Shown here: piece after piece, positions 1 through 8,310 of the stretch
Numbering within the stretch: the stretch's first letter is position 1
Layout of the letters: each line of letters starts with the position of its first letter
Assembly: GCA_963702685.1 (NCBI GenBank)
Contig: CAVPDQ010000009.1
Location: forward strand, 124,001 to 188,000
DNA length: 64,000 nucleotides
Origin: AP-15 sp963702685
Lineage (GTDB): Bacteria > Pseudomonadota > Alphaproteobacteria > ATCC43930 > CGMCC-115725
Direction: 5' to 3'
The notes under the pieces: generated by a model
What the model was told of the DNA's origin: nothing
What the model saw: only the letters and a program-made list of their open reading frames with translations
Database searches by the model: none
Position numbers and translations under genes: made by a program

Positions 1-2
1 CG

Positions 3-503
3 ATTCCAAAAGGAATGCTGCCCGTCTACGAGAGGATTGTCGGCTTGACCGATGATGTTTGCGACAAGCAGCTAACCTCCGAATACCGGAACCTCGCGCG
101 CGCAATGACCGGAGTCCTGTGCAGGAAGCGTCCGAGTCCACTCACTTCTGGACAACCGCGTACCTGGGCGGGTGGCATCGTTTACGTCCTGGGAAGGGCC
201 AATTTTCTCGGCGACCGATCGTTTCCTCCGCACATGACAACGGCAGACCTTTGCGCCGCATTCGGCGTCGGGGAGAGCACCCTCCACGCCAAGGCGCGCG
301 TCATCGAGAAGACTCTCAGGGTCCGGATGTTCGATCCGAAGTGGACGCTTCCCAGCCTGGTCGGCAGCAATCCGATCGTATGGATGGCGGAAGTGAATGG
401 TCTGTTGGTCGATTTGCGCACGATGCCCCGTGAAGTTCAGGAGGTGGCTTTCGCCAAAGGGATCATTCCCTTCATCCCCGCAGATCGGCAGGGTCGATCG
501 TGA
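3..503 (+). CDS. DUF6398-like protein, 5' end outside window
   Basis: This is the C-terminal part of a soluble protein of unknown function. The frame is open to the window edge and the residues before the first ATG (position 15) read IPKG, followed by MLPVYERIVGLTD. That agrees with my recollection of DUF6398 domains, where a P-K-x-M-x-x-x-Y motif precedes an acidic/Cys segment, so the true start is probably upstream. A conserved block KRPSPL is followed by a central helix-turn-helix-like stretch (ADLCAAFGVGESTLHAKA) and a C-terminal segment ending in FIPADRQGRS. The family name is from memory; the function is unknown. The next gene starts 25 bases downstream on the same strand, so the two may be co-transcribed. 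Confidence 0.6.
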   Translation: MPKGMLPVYERIVGLTDDVCDKQLTSEYRNLARAMTGVLCRKRPSPLTSGQPRTWAGGIVYVLGRANFLGDRSFPPHMTTADLCAAFGVGESTLHAKARVIEKTLRVRMFDPKWTLPSLVGSNPIVWMAEVNGLLVDLRTMPREVQEVAFAKGIIPFIPADRQGRS

Positions 504-528
504 ACGTCGCGGTCTTGGAGAGCGCAAC

Positions 529-909
529 ATGATCGAAGATCGGTTTTTTAAGCGCCTGAGCAAGAAAGCGCGGAAGGGATTGCGGGGTTGGCCGATTGCG
601 ACGATTGCCTTCTATGGCCCGAACCTGAGCCAAGCGACCAAGGCCGCTGTCGGCATCGTGCCATCCGAGAATGCAGGGGTGGAAGAGCTGCGCGACTGGA
701 AAGTGGATCGTGGCGATATCCGCGCCAACCCCGGCATTGCCCGCGAGATACTTGAATTTATCGAGCAGCATCAGGTGCGGTCCGTCGCCATTACCGATGG
801 CATAATTGGGTGCCCGCACGAGGAGGGTATCGATTACGAAGGCGAATGGTGCCCGGTTTGCGAATTTTGGCACGGGCGAGATCGGTTTACGGGGCAGAGG
901 GTCCATTGA
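529..909 (+). CDS. small Cys/His-rich conserved hypothetical protein
   Basis: A 126-residue protein not assigned to a named family. The ATG at 529 is chosen because a GGAG Shine-Dalgarno lies 8 bases upstream (517-520); a longer frame upstream overlaps the preceding gene. The N-terminal half is basic (KRLSKKARKG). The C-terminal third contains GCPHEEGIDYEGEWCPVC followed by EFWHGRDRF, a clustered C-x-H ... C-x-x-C ... H arrangement that looks like a metal site, probably zinc (inference). There is no signal peptide or membrane segment. It follows the DUF6398-like gene closely. Confidence 0.55.
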   Translation: MIEDRFFKRLSKKARKGLRGWPIATIAFYGPNLSQATKAAVGIVPSENAGVEELRDWKVDRGDIRANPGIAREILEFIEQHQVRSVAITDGIIGCPHEEGIDYEGEWCPVCEFWHGRDRFTGQRVH

Positions 910-1396
910 TTTACGGGACCCCGACCCCCGCTGTTCGATCGCGCGACATTGCTGAGACCGATTCCAGCCCCGGGCGTGGTGCTGACTTACCCCCAGTTAC
1001 GGTGACAGTTTGCTTGACTGGAGCCGCTGGGCTTGGCGGTGGTGCTGACCGGCAGCGCCCCGGACAGCGACGGCAACTGCACGACCTTCACCTACCTGGA
1101 TGATAGCTGGGCCTGGATGATAGCTGGGCCTGGATGATAGCTGGGCCTGGATGATAGCTGGGCCTGGATGATAGCTGGGCCTGGATGATAGCTGGGCCTG
1201 CTGCGCCAAGCTCGCATCTGACGTCGAGACGAGCTACTGGAAGGGAGCCAGCGCAAAGATCCCGTGGCGGGGTGACCGAATTCTAAGCCTGGCGAGCGCG
1301 AGTGGTGTTCGTTGGGCAAGGGAATACCGGGCGGGGATGCGGTGTCATATCGAAGCCTCGCAGGCGCCTCCCGCGCCCGGCACAGATTGGTGCTCG
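910..1396. other. 487-bp gap with minisatellite and possible decayed coding sequence
   Basis: No intact gene is supported here. The stretch holds a six-copy 17-bp tandem array (1095-1196). The sequence just before the array can be read as a protein-like frame (LAVVLTGSAPDSDGNC) and the sequence just after it as CAKLASDVETSYWKGASAK. This suggests an old gene interrupted by the array, but no family is recognised. Confidence 0.5.
1095..1196. repeat. 17-bp minisatellite, six perfect copies
   Basis: The unit CCTGGATGATAGCTGGG is repeated six times without mismatch, followed by a 4-base partial copy (1197-1200). The unit length is not a multiple of three, so each copy shifts the frame and stops appear. 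There are no spacers between units, so it is not a CRISPR array. Perfect identity implies recent expansion or ongoing homogenisation. Confidence 0.95.
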
Positions 1397-2443
1397 ATGT
1401 CTGATCTCCCCCGCCTCCTCGCGGTCGCCACCGCGGTCCCGCCCTATCCGCTCGACCAGGACGACGTGGTCGAACGGGTGCGCCGCCTGTTTGGCGGGTC
1501 GGCCGATCTCGACCGGCTGCTGCCGGTCTTCACCAACACCGGCATCCGCACCCGCTATTCCTGCGTGCCGATCGATTGGTACGACCGCGCGCATGGCTGG
1601 GCCGAGCGCAACCGCATCTATCTCGCCTCGGCGCTCGACCTGATCGAAAGCGCGACGCGGCTCGTGCTCGACCGCGCCGGCCTCGGCAAGGAGGCGATCG
1701 ACGCCATCGTCACCGTCTCCTCGACCGGCATCGCCACACCGAGCCTCGACGCGCTGCTGATCGAGCGGATGGGGCTGCGCGCCGATCTGCGCCGCTCGCC
1801 ACTATTCGGCCTCGGCTGCGCCGGCGGGGCCATCGGCATGGCGCGGGCAGCGTCCGAAGCCGCCGGCCATCCCGGCCAGACGGTGTTGCTGCTGGTCGTC
1901 GAATTATGCGCGCTCTCGTTTCGGCGCGACGATTTGTCGAAAAGCAATATCGTGGCGACGGCACTGTTCGGCGATGGCGCCGCCGCCGCGTTGCTGACGA
2001 CCGCAGGCGCGGGTCCGGTGATCGCCGCCTCGGGCGAGCATACCTGGCCCGGCACCCTCGCGGTGATGGGTTGGGAGATCGCCGATGACGGGCTCAGCGC
2101 GGTCTTTTCACGCGACGTGCCGCGTCTTGTCGCCACCCGGCTGCGCGGTGCTGCGCAGGGCTTTCTCGCGCGCAACGGCCTCGGCTTTAGCGATATCGAC
2201 CGCTTTATCTGTCATCCGGGCGGCGCCAAGGTGATAGCGGGGCTCGAAACCGCGTTTGGCCTGCCGGAGGGCGCCTTGGCCGACGCGCGTGCGGTGCTGC
2301 GCGACTATGGCAACATGTCGGCTGCGACCGTGCTCTTTGTATTGGAGCGGGCGCTCGCTGCCGCGACGCCGTGGCGGCGGGCATTGCTGAGCGCGCTCGG
2401 GCCGGGCTTTACCGCCGGCTTTCTCGTGCTCGACAACCGGTGA
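1397..2443 (+). CDS. type III polyketide synthase (chalcone/stilbene synthase family)
   Basis: A 348-residue homodimer-type ketosynthase that condenses an acyl starter with malonyl-CoA to make alkylpyrones or alkylresorcinols. The Cys-His-Asn triad is visible: Cys141 in GLGCAGG, His273 in CHPGGAK and Asn306 in YGNMSAAT, with the C-terminal GPGFTAGF loop. An in-frame ATG at 1337 would add 20 residues rich in Ala/Pro; the ATG at 1397 gives the usual N-terminus. Its stop codon overlaps the start of the methyltransferase gene (GTGA). The partnership with an ICMT-like methyltransferase parallels Bacillus BpsA-BpsB and Streptomyces SrsA-SrsB, so the product is inferred to be a methylated phenolic lipid or pyrone. 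The starter unit cannot be read from the sequence. Confidence 0.93.
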   Translation: MSDLPRLLAVATAVPPYPLDQDDVVERVRRLFGGSADLDRLLPVFTNTGIRTRYSCVPIDWYDRAHGWAERNRIYLASALDLIESATRLVLDRAGLGKEAIDAIVTVSSTGIATPSLDALLIERMGLRADLRRSPLFGLGCAGGAIGMARAASEAAGHPGQTVLLLVVELCALSFRRDDLSKSNIVATALFGDGAAAALLTTAGAGPVIAASGEHTWPGTLAVMGWEIADDGLSAVFSRDVPRLVATRLRGAAQGFLARNGLGFSDIDRFICHPGGAKVIAGLETAFGLPEGALADARAVLRDYGNMSAATVLFVLERALAAATPWRRALLSALGPGFTAGFLVLDNR

Positions 2444-2937
2444 CGGTGCTCTACGCGGTGATCGGCTTTGTCGCCGTGCAACGGCTGGCCGAGCTCGCCT
2501 GGGCCGAGCGCAACACCGCGCGGCTGCGCCAGGCGGGTGCGGTCGAGGCCGATGCCGCAGGCTATCCGTTTTTTGTCGTGCTGCATGCCACATGGCTCGC
2601 GAGCCTTTTGCTGATCCCGGCCGCGATGCCGCCGTCATGGCCGCTCCTCGGCCTTTTCGCGCTGCTCCAGCCGGCGCGGCTCTGGGTGATCCTGAGCCTC
2701 GGGCCGTACTGGACGACGCGCGTTCTGACCCTGCCGGGGGCGCCGCTGGCGCGGGTGGGCCCGTATCGCTGGCTGCGCCATCCGAACTACGCGGTCGTCA
2801 CCCTCGAGATCGCATTATTGCCGCTCGCCTTTGGCGCGGTGGCGATCGCCGCGATATTTTCGGTGCTGAACCTCTTGCTGATCGCGCGGCGCATCGAGAT
2901 CGAGGACGCCGTTCTGGCGCAGCGTCAAAGGCCGTGA
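2440..2937 (+). CDS. isoprenylcysteine carboxyl methyltransferase (ICMT) family protein
   Basis: A 165-residue integral membrane methyltransferase with about four hydrophobic segments. The ICMT signature is near the C-terminus: VGPYRWLRHPNYAVV followed by an E on the next helix, the S-adenosylmethionine-binding region of this family. The start is taken as GTG 2440, which overlaps the stop of the type III PKS gene as GTGA; the same 4-base overlap occurs at its own 3' end with the transporter gene, indicating translational coupling. By analogy with BpsB/SrsB it probably O-methylates the PKS product at the membrane (inference). Confidence 0.85.
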   Translation: MTVLYAVIGFVAVQRLAELAWAERNTARLRQAGAVEADAAGYPFFVVLHATWLASLLLIPAAMPPSWPLLGLFALLQPARLWVILSLGPYWTTRVLTLPGAPLARVGPYRWLRHPNYAVVTLEIALLPLAFGAVAIAAIFSVLNLLLIARRIEIEDAVLAQRQRP

Positions 2938-5825
2938 CCAAAACCTGGATCGGCTTTACCGCGATGGCGGTCGGCATGTTCATGGCGATCCTCGACATCC
3001 AGATCGTCGCCAGCTCCCTGCCGGAAATCCAGGCCGGCCTCGGCATTCCGCTCGACCGGCTGAGCTGGGTCCAGACCGCCTATCTGATGGCCGAGATCGT
3101 CGCGATCCCGCTGACCGGCTGGCTGACCCGCCTCTTGTCGACGCGCGGCGCATTCTGCGCCTCGATCGGCGGCTTCACCGTCGCGAGCCTCGGCTGCGCG
3201 GCGTCGACCGGGTTCTGGCAATTGATCGCGGCGCGCGCGGTGCAAGGGTTTTGCGGCGGCGCGCTGATCCCGCTCGTCTTCTCCTCGATCTTCTTGATGT
3301 TCGACCGGCCGGCGCGGAGCCGTGCGACCTTGACCGCCGGGGTGCTGGCGATGCTGGCGCCGACCCTCGGCCCGCTGATCGGCGGCTATGTCACCGAAAG
3401 CTGGTCGTGGCATTGGCTTTTTCTGATCAACCTGCCGGCCGGGATCGCGACCGCCGTCGCGGCCGGATGGGCGGTCCGCATCGACCGCCCCGACTGGCGC
3501 CGCCTCGGCTCGGTCGATTTCCTGGCGCTGCCGCTGCTCGCCGCGTTTCTCGCCAGCCTGCAGCTTCTGTTCGACCAGGCGCCAAGGCGCGGCTGGACGA
3601 GCCCGCCGATGCTGCTGCTGGCCGGTTGCTGCGCCGCCTGCGGCCTCGGCGCAATCGCCCGCTGCCTGCGCCGCAAGCCGCCGCTGATCGACCTCTCGCT
3701 GTTCCGCGAGCGCGGTTTCGCGGTCGGCTGCTGGTTCAGCTTTGCCCTCGGCGCCGGGCTCTATGGCGCCACCTATTTGCTGCCGGTGTTTCTTGGCCTG
3801 GTGCGCAATTACGACGCGTTGCCGACCGGCGAGATCATGATGGTGACGGGTGCGGCCCAATTGTTGATGGCGCCGATCGCGACGGTGCTCGAACGCCGCC
3901 TCGACCCGCGGCTCCTGATCGGCGCGGGCTACGGATTGCTGGCGGCGGGTCTCCTCGGCAACGGCTTGATGACCTTTGCCACCGATTTTTGGGGCCTGTT
4001 CTGGCAGCAGCTGGCGCGCGGCGCGGCGATCATGCTGTGCCTGTTGCCGAGCACCGCGCTGGCCTTGGGCGGCTTCGATGCGGCCGACGTGCCGAATGCG
4101 AGCGGCCTGTTCAACCTGATGCGCAATCTCGGGGGTGCCGTCGGGCTCGCCTTGATCGGCACCATTCTGCAGCAGCGCACCCCCGCCCATATCGCCGCCC
4201 TCGTCGCGCGGCTCCAGGCCGGGGATGCCGCCGCGGCGCGGCTCGTCGGCCTGCCGGCCGCACGGTTTACCGGGGTGCCGATCGGCCCCATCGACCAGGC
4301 GACGCGCGAGCTGGTGGCGCCGCTCGTCGAGCGCGCCGGCCTCGTCGCCGCCCTCAACGACGCCTGGCTCGCGATCGGCATAGTGGCGGCGCTGTCGCTG
4401 CCGGCCTTGATGGTGCTCTATTTATCGGCCGCGCAGAGCGGCATCGCAGGACCGCACGGCATAAGCAGCGTGACGAGCGACGCGCAAAAAATTCCCGCGG
4501 CGACGACCGAGGCCTCGATGCTCGGGGTGGCGCGCTCGCTCGGCAACAATGCGCTCGGCATCTTTCCGCCGCAGGCGTTCGAGGAGGAGGTCGTCTATCG
4601 CAGCTTTTACGGCCGCCGGCAGATCATCCTGAGCCGGCCCGACGCGATCCAGCACATCCTCGTTGACAATCCCGACAATTACCGGCGCACCGCCGCCGGC
4701 ATCCGCATCCTGCGGCCGTTGCTGGGGCAGGGCCTGCTGTTGTCGCAAGGTGAGGCGTGGCGGCACCAGCGCCGCACGATCGCACCCGCCTTTGCCCCGC
4801 GCACGATGCCGCTCTTGGCCCGGCATGTCGCCCGCGCCGCGGCGGCGGCCGTCGCCCGGCTCGCTGCCGCAATCGACGCGCCGGTCGATCTCCTCGCCGC
4901 GATGCAATTCCTCGCTCTCGAAATCGCCGGCGCCTCGATGTTCTCGCTCGAAACCCAGCGCTTCGGGGCGGAGCTGCGCGGTCTCGTCGCTCGTTACGCC
5001 GCGCGTCTCGGCCGGCCGAGCCTGCTCGACTTCATGTTGCCGCCGACGATCCCGAGCCCGCGCGACATCGGCCGCTGGCGGTTTCGCCGGCGCTGGCTCG
5101 ATTTGATCGGGCGGATCATCGCCGCGCGCCGCGATCAGGCTTGCGCAGACGCTCCGCGCGACCTGTTCGATCTGTTGGCGGCGGCGCGCGATCCGGAGAC
5201 CGGGGCCGGGTTTTCCCCGGCCCAGCTCGCCGACCAGGTGGCGACCCTGATCGTCGCCGGGCACGAGACGACGGCGGTGGCGCTCTTCTGGTCGCTCTAT
5301 CTCGTCGCCGCCGCTCCCGCGGTCGGGCAGCGGATCGCCGAGGAAGTCGCCCGGGTCGATCTAGGGCCGGAGAACGCGGCCCGAATTCTGCCGGCGCTCG
5401 TCTACACCCGCGCGGTCGTGCACGAGGCTTTGCGGCTTTACCCGCCGGCCTTCACCCTGGCGCGCCAGGCGATCGGCCCGGATCTCGCCGGCGGTGTTGC
5501 GATCCCGGCGCGGACGGTCGTGCTGATCGCGCCCTGGGTCTTGCACCGCCACAGGAAATTCTGGACCGAGCCCGACATCTTCGACCCGTCGCGGTTTCTG
5601 CCCGAGGCACCGCCGCCGCCGCGTTTTGCCTATCTGCCGTTCGGCATCGGCCCGCGCGTGTGCATCGGCGCTCAGTTCGCCTTGACCGAAGCCACGCTGG
5701 TGCTGGCGACGATGATCCAGGCGTTTCATGTCGAGCGCGCCGACGACGAGCCGGTCGTGCCGCGCGGCATCGTCACCACCCAGCCCGACCATCCGCCGTC
5801 TTTCCGGCTGCGGCCACGCGGATAA
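2934..5825 (+). CDS. MFS (DHA2/EmrB-QacA type) transporter fused to cytochrome P450
   Basis: One uninterrupted 963-codon frame. Residues ~1-500 are a 14-helix drug:H+ antiporter-like protein (motif LDIQIVASSLPEIQ, then WVQTAYL). Residues ~525-963 are a complete cytochrome P450: I-helix VAGHETT, K-helix HEALR, and the heme loop FGIGPRVCIG with Cys910 as the expected iron ligand. The start GTG 2934 overlaps the ICMT stop. No stop codon separates the two halves. A GTG at 4470 could initiate a separate P450, which would leave the transporter without its own stop unless a frameshift is present. The role is inferred as oxidative tailoring plus export of the type III PKS product. A genuine membrane-tethered fusion and an assembly or annotation artefact are both possible. 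Confidence 0.85.
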   Translation: MTKTWIGFTAMAVGMFMAILDIQIVASSLPEIQAGLGIPLDRLSWVQTAYLMAEIVAIPLTGWLTRLLSTRGAFCASIGGFTVASLGCAASTGFWQLIAARAVQGFCGGALIPLVFSSIFLMFDRPARSRATLTAGVLAMLAPTLGPLIGGYVTESWSWHWLFLINLPAGIATAVAAGWAVRIDRPDWRRLGSVDFLALPLLAAFLASLQLLFDQAPRRGWTSPPMLLLAGCCAACGLGAIARCLRRKPPLIDLSLFRERGFAVGCWFSFALGAGLYGATYLLPVFLGLVRNYDALPTGEIMMVTGAAQLLMAPIATVLERRLDPRLLIGAGYGLLAAGLLGNGLMTFATDFWGLFWQQLARGAAIMLCLLPSTALALGGFDAADVPNASGLFNLMRNLGGAVGLALIGTILQQRTPAHIAALVARLQAGDAAAARLVGLPAARFTGVPIGPIDQATRELVAPLVERAGLVAALNDAWLAIGIVAALSLPALMVLYLSAAQSGIAGPHGISSVTSDAQKIPAATTEASMLGVARSLGNNALGIFPPQAFEEEVVYRSFYGRRQIILSRPDAIQHILVDNPDNYRRTAAGIRILRPLLGQGLLLSQGEAWRHQRRTIAPAFAPRTMPLLARHVARAAAAAVARLAAAIDAPVDLLAAMQFLALEIAGASMFSLETQRFGAELRGLVARYAARLGRPSLLDFMLPPTIPSPRDIGRWRFRRRWLDLIGRIIAARRDQACADAPRDLFDLLAAARDPETGAGFSPAQLADQVATLIVAGHETTAVALFWSLYLVAAAPAVGQRIAEEVARVDLGPENAARILPALVYTRAVVHEALRLYPPAFTLARQAIGPDLAGGVAIPARTVVLIAPWVLHRHRKFWTEPDIFDPSRFLPEAPPPPRFAYLPFGIGPRVCIGAQFALTEATLVLATMIQAFHVERADDEPVVPRGIVTTQPDHPPSFRLRPRG

Positions 5826-5899
5826 ATCAGCAAGCTTCATCGGCTGCGGCGGCAGTGGTAGAAGCCCTGTCGGGGACGCAGCTTTCACCGGGGAGAAGC

Positions 5900-6475
5900 A
5901 TGATGACAAAGGCGATCGGAAATCTGGTTTTGGCTGGCGGCATCGTTTTGGCGATGGCCGGCGCGGCGAGCGCGGCCGAGCCGTTCAAGCTGACCTCGCC
6001 GCAATACCAGGACGATGCGGTGCTGGCGAACAAGAGCGCCTGCGGCGACAAGCAGCGCAGCCCCAACTGCGTCGGCGAGAACGTATCGCCGCCGCTCGCC
6101 TGGTCCAACCCGCCGGCCGGCACCAAGAGCTTTGCGCTGTTGATGTTCGATCCGGAGGGGCGGGCACCGGCGGGCGTTTCGCATATGGTGATCTACGACA
6201 TCCCGGTCGCGGTGACCGGGTTTTCCGAGGGCGAGATCAGCAAGCCCTCCGACAAATATGTCGGCGGCAAAAGCACGATGGGCAAGGCGACCTATACCGG
6301 CCCGGGCACCCCGCCCGGCACCGACTATCACCACTATACGCTGACCTTGATCGCGCTCGACCTCGACCCGAAGGCGTTGCAGGCGGGTCTCGACCGCGCC
6401 GCGCTGACCGCCGCCGTCAAAGGCCACGTCAAGGGCTCGGCCGGCCTGATCCTGCGCTTCAAGCACCCTGATTGA
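5900..6475 (+). CDS. YbhB/YbcL family Raf-kinase-inhibitor-like protein (PEBP), secreted
   Basis: A 191-residue phosphatidylethanolamine-binding-protein fold. The N-terminus is a signal peptide cut near AGAASA/AEPF. Family features visible are NVSPPLAWSNPP, the LLMFDPEG strand, and the HHYTLTLIALD segment. A GGGGAG Shine-Dalgarno lies just before ATG 5900 (a second ATG follows at 5903). The gene follows the P450 by 74 bases on the same strand but has no obvious pathway link. Periplasmic location is inferred; the ligand is unknown for the bacterial family. Confidence 0.88.
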   Translation: MMTKAIGNLVLAGGIVLAMAGAASAAEPFKLTSPQYQDDAVLANKSACGDKQRSPNCVGENVSPPLAWSNPPAGTKSFALLMFDPEGRAPAGVSHMVIYDIPVAVTGFSEGEISKPSDKYVGGKSTMGKATYTGPGTPPGTDYHHYTLTLIALDLDPKALQAGLDRAALTAAVKGHVKGSAGLILRFKHPD

Positions 6476-6512
6476 ACAGGCGGGGATTGAGCACGGGCGG
6501 GACGCAGGCGCG

Positions 6513-7190
6513 ATGGCGGAGCTGCCGGGGCTGGCGCCGGGCGCTTTTGATAAGCTCGACGGTGAGGAGGACGAGGTCTTCTACGAGCCGCCGCGCCTCG
6601 TCCTCCATATCGACGACGGCGCTGTCGCGGCGCTGACCGAATTCTACCGGGCGGTGCTGCCGGCGGGCGGCGTCCTTTTGGACCTGATGTCGAGCTGGGT
6701 CAGCCACCTGCCGCCCGAAATCGGCTATGGCGAGGTCATCGGCCACGGCATGAACGCCGAGGAGCTGGCGGCAAACCCTCGGCTCGACCGCTGGTTTGTG
6801 CAGAACCTCAACCGCGACCCGGTCCTGCCGCTCGCCGACCGCAGCATCGACGCGGCGATGATCTGCGTGTCGATCCAGTACCTCCAGCAGCCGGTCGCGG
6901 TGCTGCGCGAGCTGGCGCGAATCCTGCGGCCCGACGGCCCGTTGGTCGTCGGCTTTTCCAACCGCTGCTTTTGGACCAAGGCGGTGGCGGTCTGGCGGGC
7001 GCTCGACGACGACGGCCATGCCCGGCTCGTCGAGCATTATCTGCGCCAGGCCGGCTTTGGCCAAATCGAGACCCGGCGCCTCAGGGAATGGGTCGAGGAT
7101 CAGAGCGACCCGATGATCGTCGCCCTCGGCCGCGCGCCGCCGAACGCCGCTTTATCCTCGCCCGCCGCTTGGGGGGAGAGGGCAGGGTGA
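6513..7190 (+). CDS. SAM-dependent class I methyltransferase
   Basis: A 225-residue Rossmann-type methyltransferase (Methyltransf_11-like). Motif I is degenerate but recognisable as VLLDLMSSW; the post-motif region is LADRSIDAAMICVSIQYL, followed by ELARILRPDGPLVVGFSNR. The substrate cannot be predicted. The last residues (AWGERAG) are encoded by the first arm of a REP-like palindrome, suggesting that the element inserted at or extended the 3' end of the gene. It lies 37 bases after the PEBP-like gene. Confidence 0.8.
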   Translation: MAELPGLAPGAFDKLDGEEDEVFYEPPRLVLHIDDGAVAALTEFYRAVLPAGGVLLDLMSSWVSHLPPEIGYGEVIGHGMNAEELAANPRLDRWFVQNLNRDPVLPLADRSIDAAMICVSIQYLQQPVAVLRELARILRPDGPLVVGFSNRCFWTKAVAVWRALDDDGHARLVEHYLRQAGFGQIETRRLREWVEDQSDPMIVALGRAPPNAALSSPAAWGERAG

Positions 7191-7260
7191 GGGGGGAGCG
7201 ACGTGCTTCGGACACCGGCCCCCTCACCCCTCCCTCTCCCCCGGCCGGCGGGGGAGAGGG
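7171..7260. repeat. REP-like palindromic element, copy A
   Basis: A G-rich arm at 7171-7195 pairs with a C-rich arm at 7219-7242, and a second hairpin is formed by CCCTCTCCCCC (7232-7242) and GGGGGAGAGGG (7250-7260). The same core occurs at 37595-37632 and 42331-42356. It sits between the methyltransferase and the LLM oxidoreductase and overlaps the methyltransferase stop codon. It could act as a terminator or mRNA stabiliser. Confidence 0.85.
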
Positions 7261-7296
7261 CAAAGAATTGAGACTTCCGAATAAAGGAGACAAACG

Positions 7297-8190
7297 ATGC
7301 AATTGGGCGCTCTGCTGCCATTGGGCGATATTGGCGGCGATCCGGCGGTGCTGCGCGAATACGCCGGCACGGTCGAGGAGATCGGCTACGACTTTATCGA
7401 GGCGCCGGACCATGTGCTGGGCGTCAACGCGGCGAGCCGGCCGGGCTGGGACCGCAACAGCTCGGAGGATTTGTTCCACGATCCGTTCGTGCTGTTCGGC
7501 TATCTCGCGGGCTGCACCAAAAAGCTCGGCTTTTCAACGGGTGTCTTGATCCTGGCGCAACGCCAGGCGGTGCTGGTCGCCAAGCAGGCCGCCTGCCTCG
7601 ACGTGTTGAGCGGCGGCAAGTTCCGGCTCGGTGTCGGGGTTGGCTGGAACGAGGTCGAGTTCACCGGTCTCAACGAGAATTTTTACAATCGCGGCCGCCG
7701 CTCCGCCGAGCAGGTCGAGGTCATGCAGGCGCTGTGGGCCTCCCCGCATGTCAGCTTCAAGGGCAAGTGGCATATGATCGAGGATGCCGGGATCAATCCG
7801 CGGCCGGCTTCCGGGCGGGTGCCGGTGTGGTTCGGCGGCCACCACGAGCGCACCTTGGAGCGCATCGCCAAATGGGGCGACGGCTGGATGCCGAACGCGT
7901 ATGCGCCGGGCCAGGAGGCGCTCGACATCTTTGCCAAGCTGCGCCGGATGACCGAAGGGGCGGGGCGCGACCCGGCGAAAGTCGGGATCGAGGTGTGGGT
8001 CTCGATGGGCAGCGGCGGCGAAGCCGATTGGCGCCGCGAGGCCGCCTTCTGGAAAAAGGCCGGCGCCACCCATCTGGCGCTGACCACGACCTTCAACCGC
8101 CGCCACCATCGGCGCATCGCCGGTCACGGCATGGCCGACCATCTGGCGGCGCTGCGCCGTTACCACACCGCCGTCGCCGACCAGCTTTAA
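7297..8190 (+). CDS. LLM-class (luciferase-like) flavin/F420-dependent oxidoreductase
   Basis: A 297-residue TIM-barrel monooxygenase-type enzyme. Characteristic segments are the N-terminal MQLGALLPLGDIGG, the EAPDHV loop, LSGGKFRLGVGVGWNEVEF (near residue 110) and PVWFGGHHERTLERIAKWGDGW. This last pattern is typical of the TIGR03619-type F420/FMN-dependent subgroup; the cofactor is not decidable from sequence. A strong AAAGGAG Shine-Dalgarno precedes ATG 7297. The substrate is unknown. Confidence 0.88.
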   Translation: MQLGALLPLGDIGGDPAVLREYAGTVEEIGYDFIEAPDHVLGVNAASRPGWDRNSSEDLFHDPFVLFGYLAGCTKKLGFSTGVLILAQRQAVLVAKQAACLDVLSGGKFRLGVGVGWNEVEFTGLNENFYNRGRRSAEQVEVMQALWASPHVSFKGKWHMIEDAGINPRPASGRVPVWFGGHHERTLERIAKWGDGWMPNAYAPGQEALDIFAKLRRMTEGAGRDPAKVGIEVWVSMGSGGEADWRREAAFWKKAGATHLALTTTFNRRHHRRIAGHGMADHLAALRRYHTAVADQL

Positions 8191-8225
8191 TGGGGCCCAG
8201 CTCAACGGGGCCAGCTTTAACGGGG
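8181..8225. repeat. three imperfect 15-bp tandem copies at the LLM gene end
   Basis: Units CCAGCTTTAATGGGG, CCCAGCTCAACGGGG and CCAGCTTTAACGGGG follow one another. The first unit includes the last codons and the TAA stop of the LLM oxidoreductase. One of several short minisatellites in the window. Confidence 0.75.
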
Positions 8226-8310
8226 AACTGATACCGGCCGGGCCGGCGCGAACCGGAACCAGGAACCGGCCGCGCAGCCGGGATACCCGCGGGCCGGCGA
8301 TCGATCCCGA

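Noticed and set aside
1095..1196. CRISPR array
   Set aside because: The 17-bp units follow each other directly with no spacers, and there are no cas genes.
997..1319. Minus-strand ORFs encoding SYHPGPAIIQAQLSSR-type repeats
   Set aside because: They are a direct translation of the 17-bp minisatellite, which happens to lack stops on that strand. There is no Shine-Dalgarno or protein-like flank.
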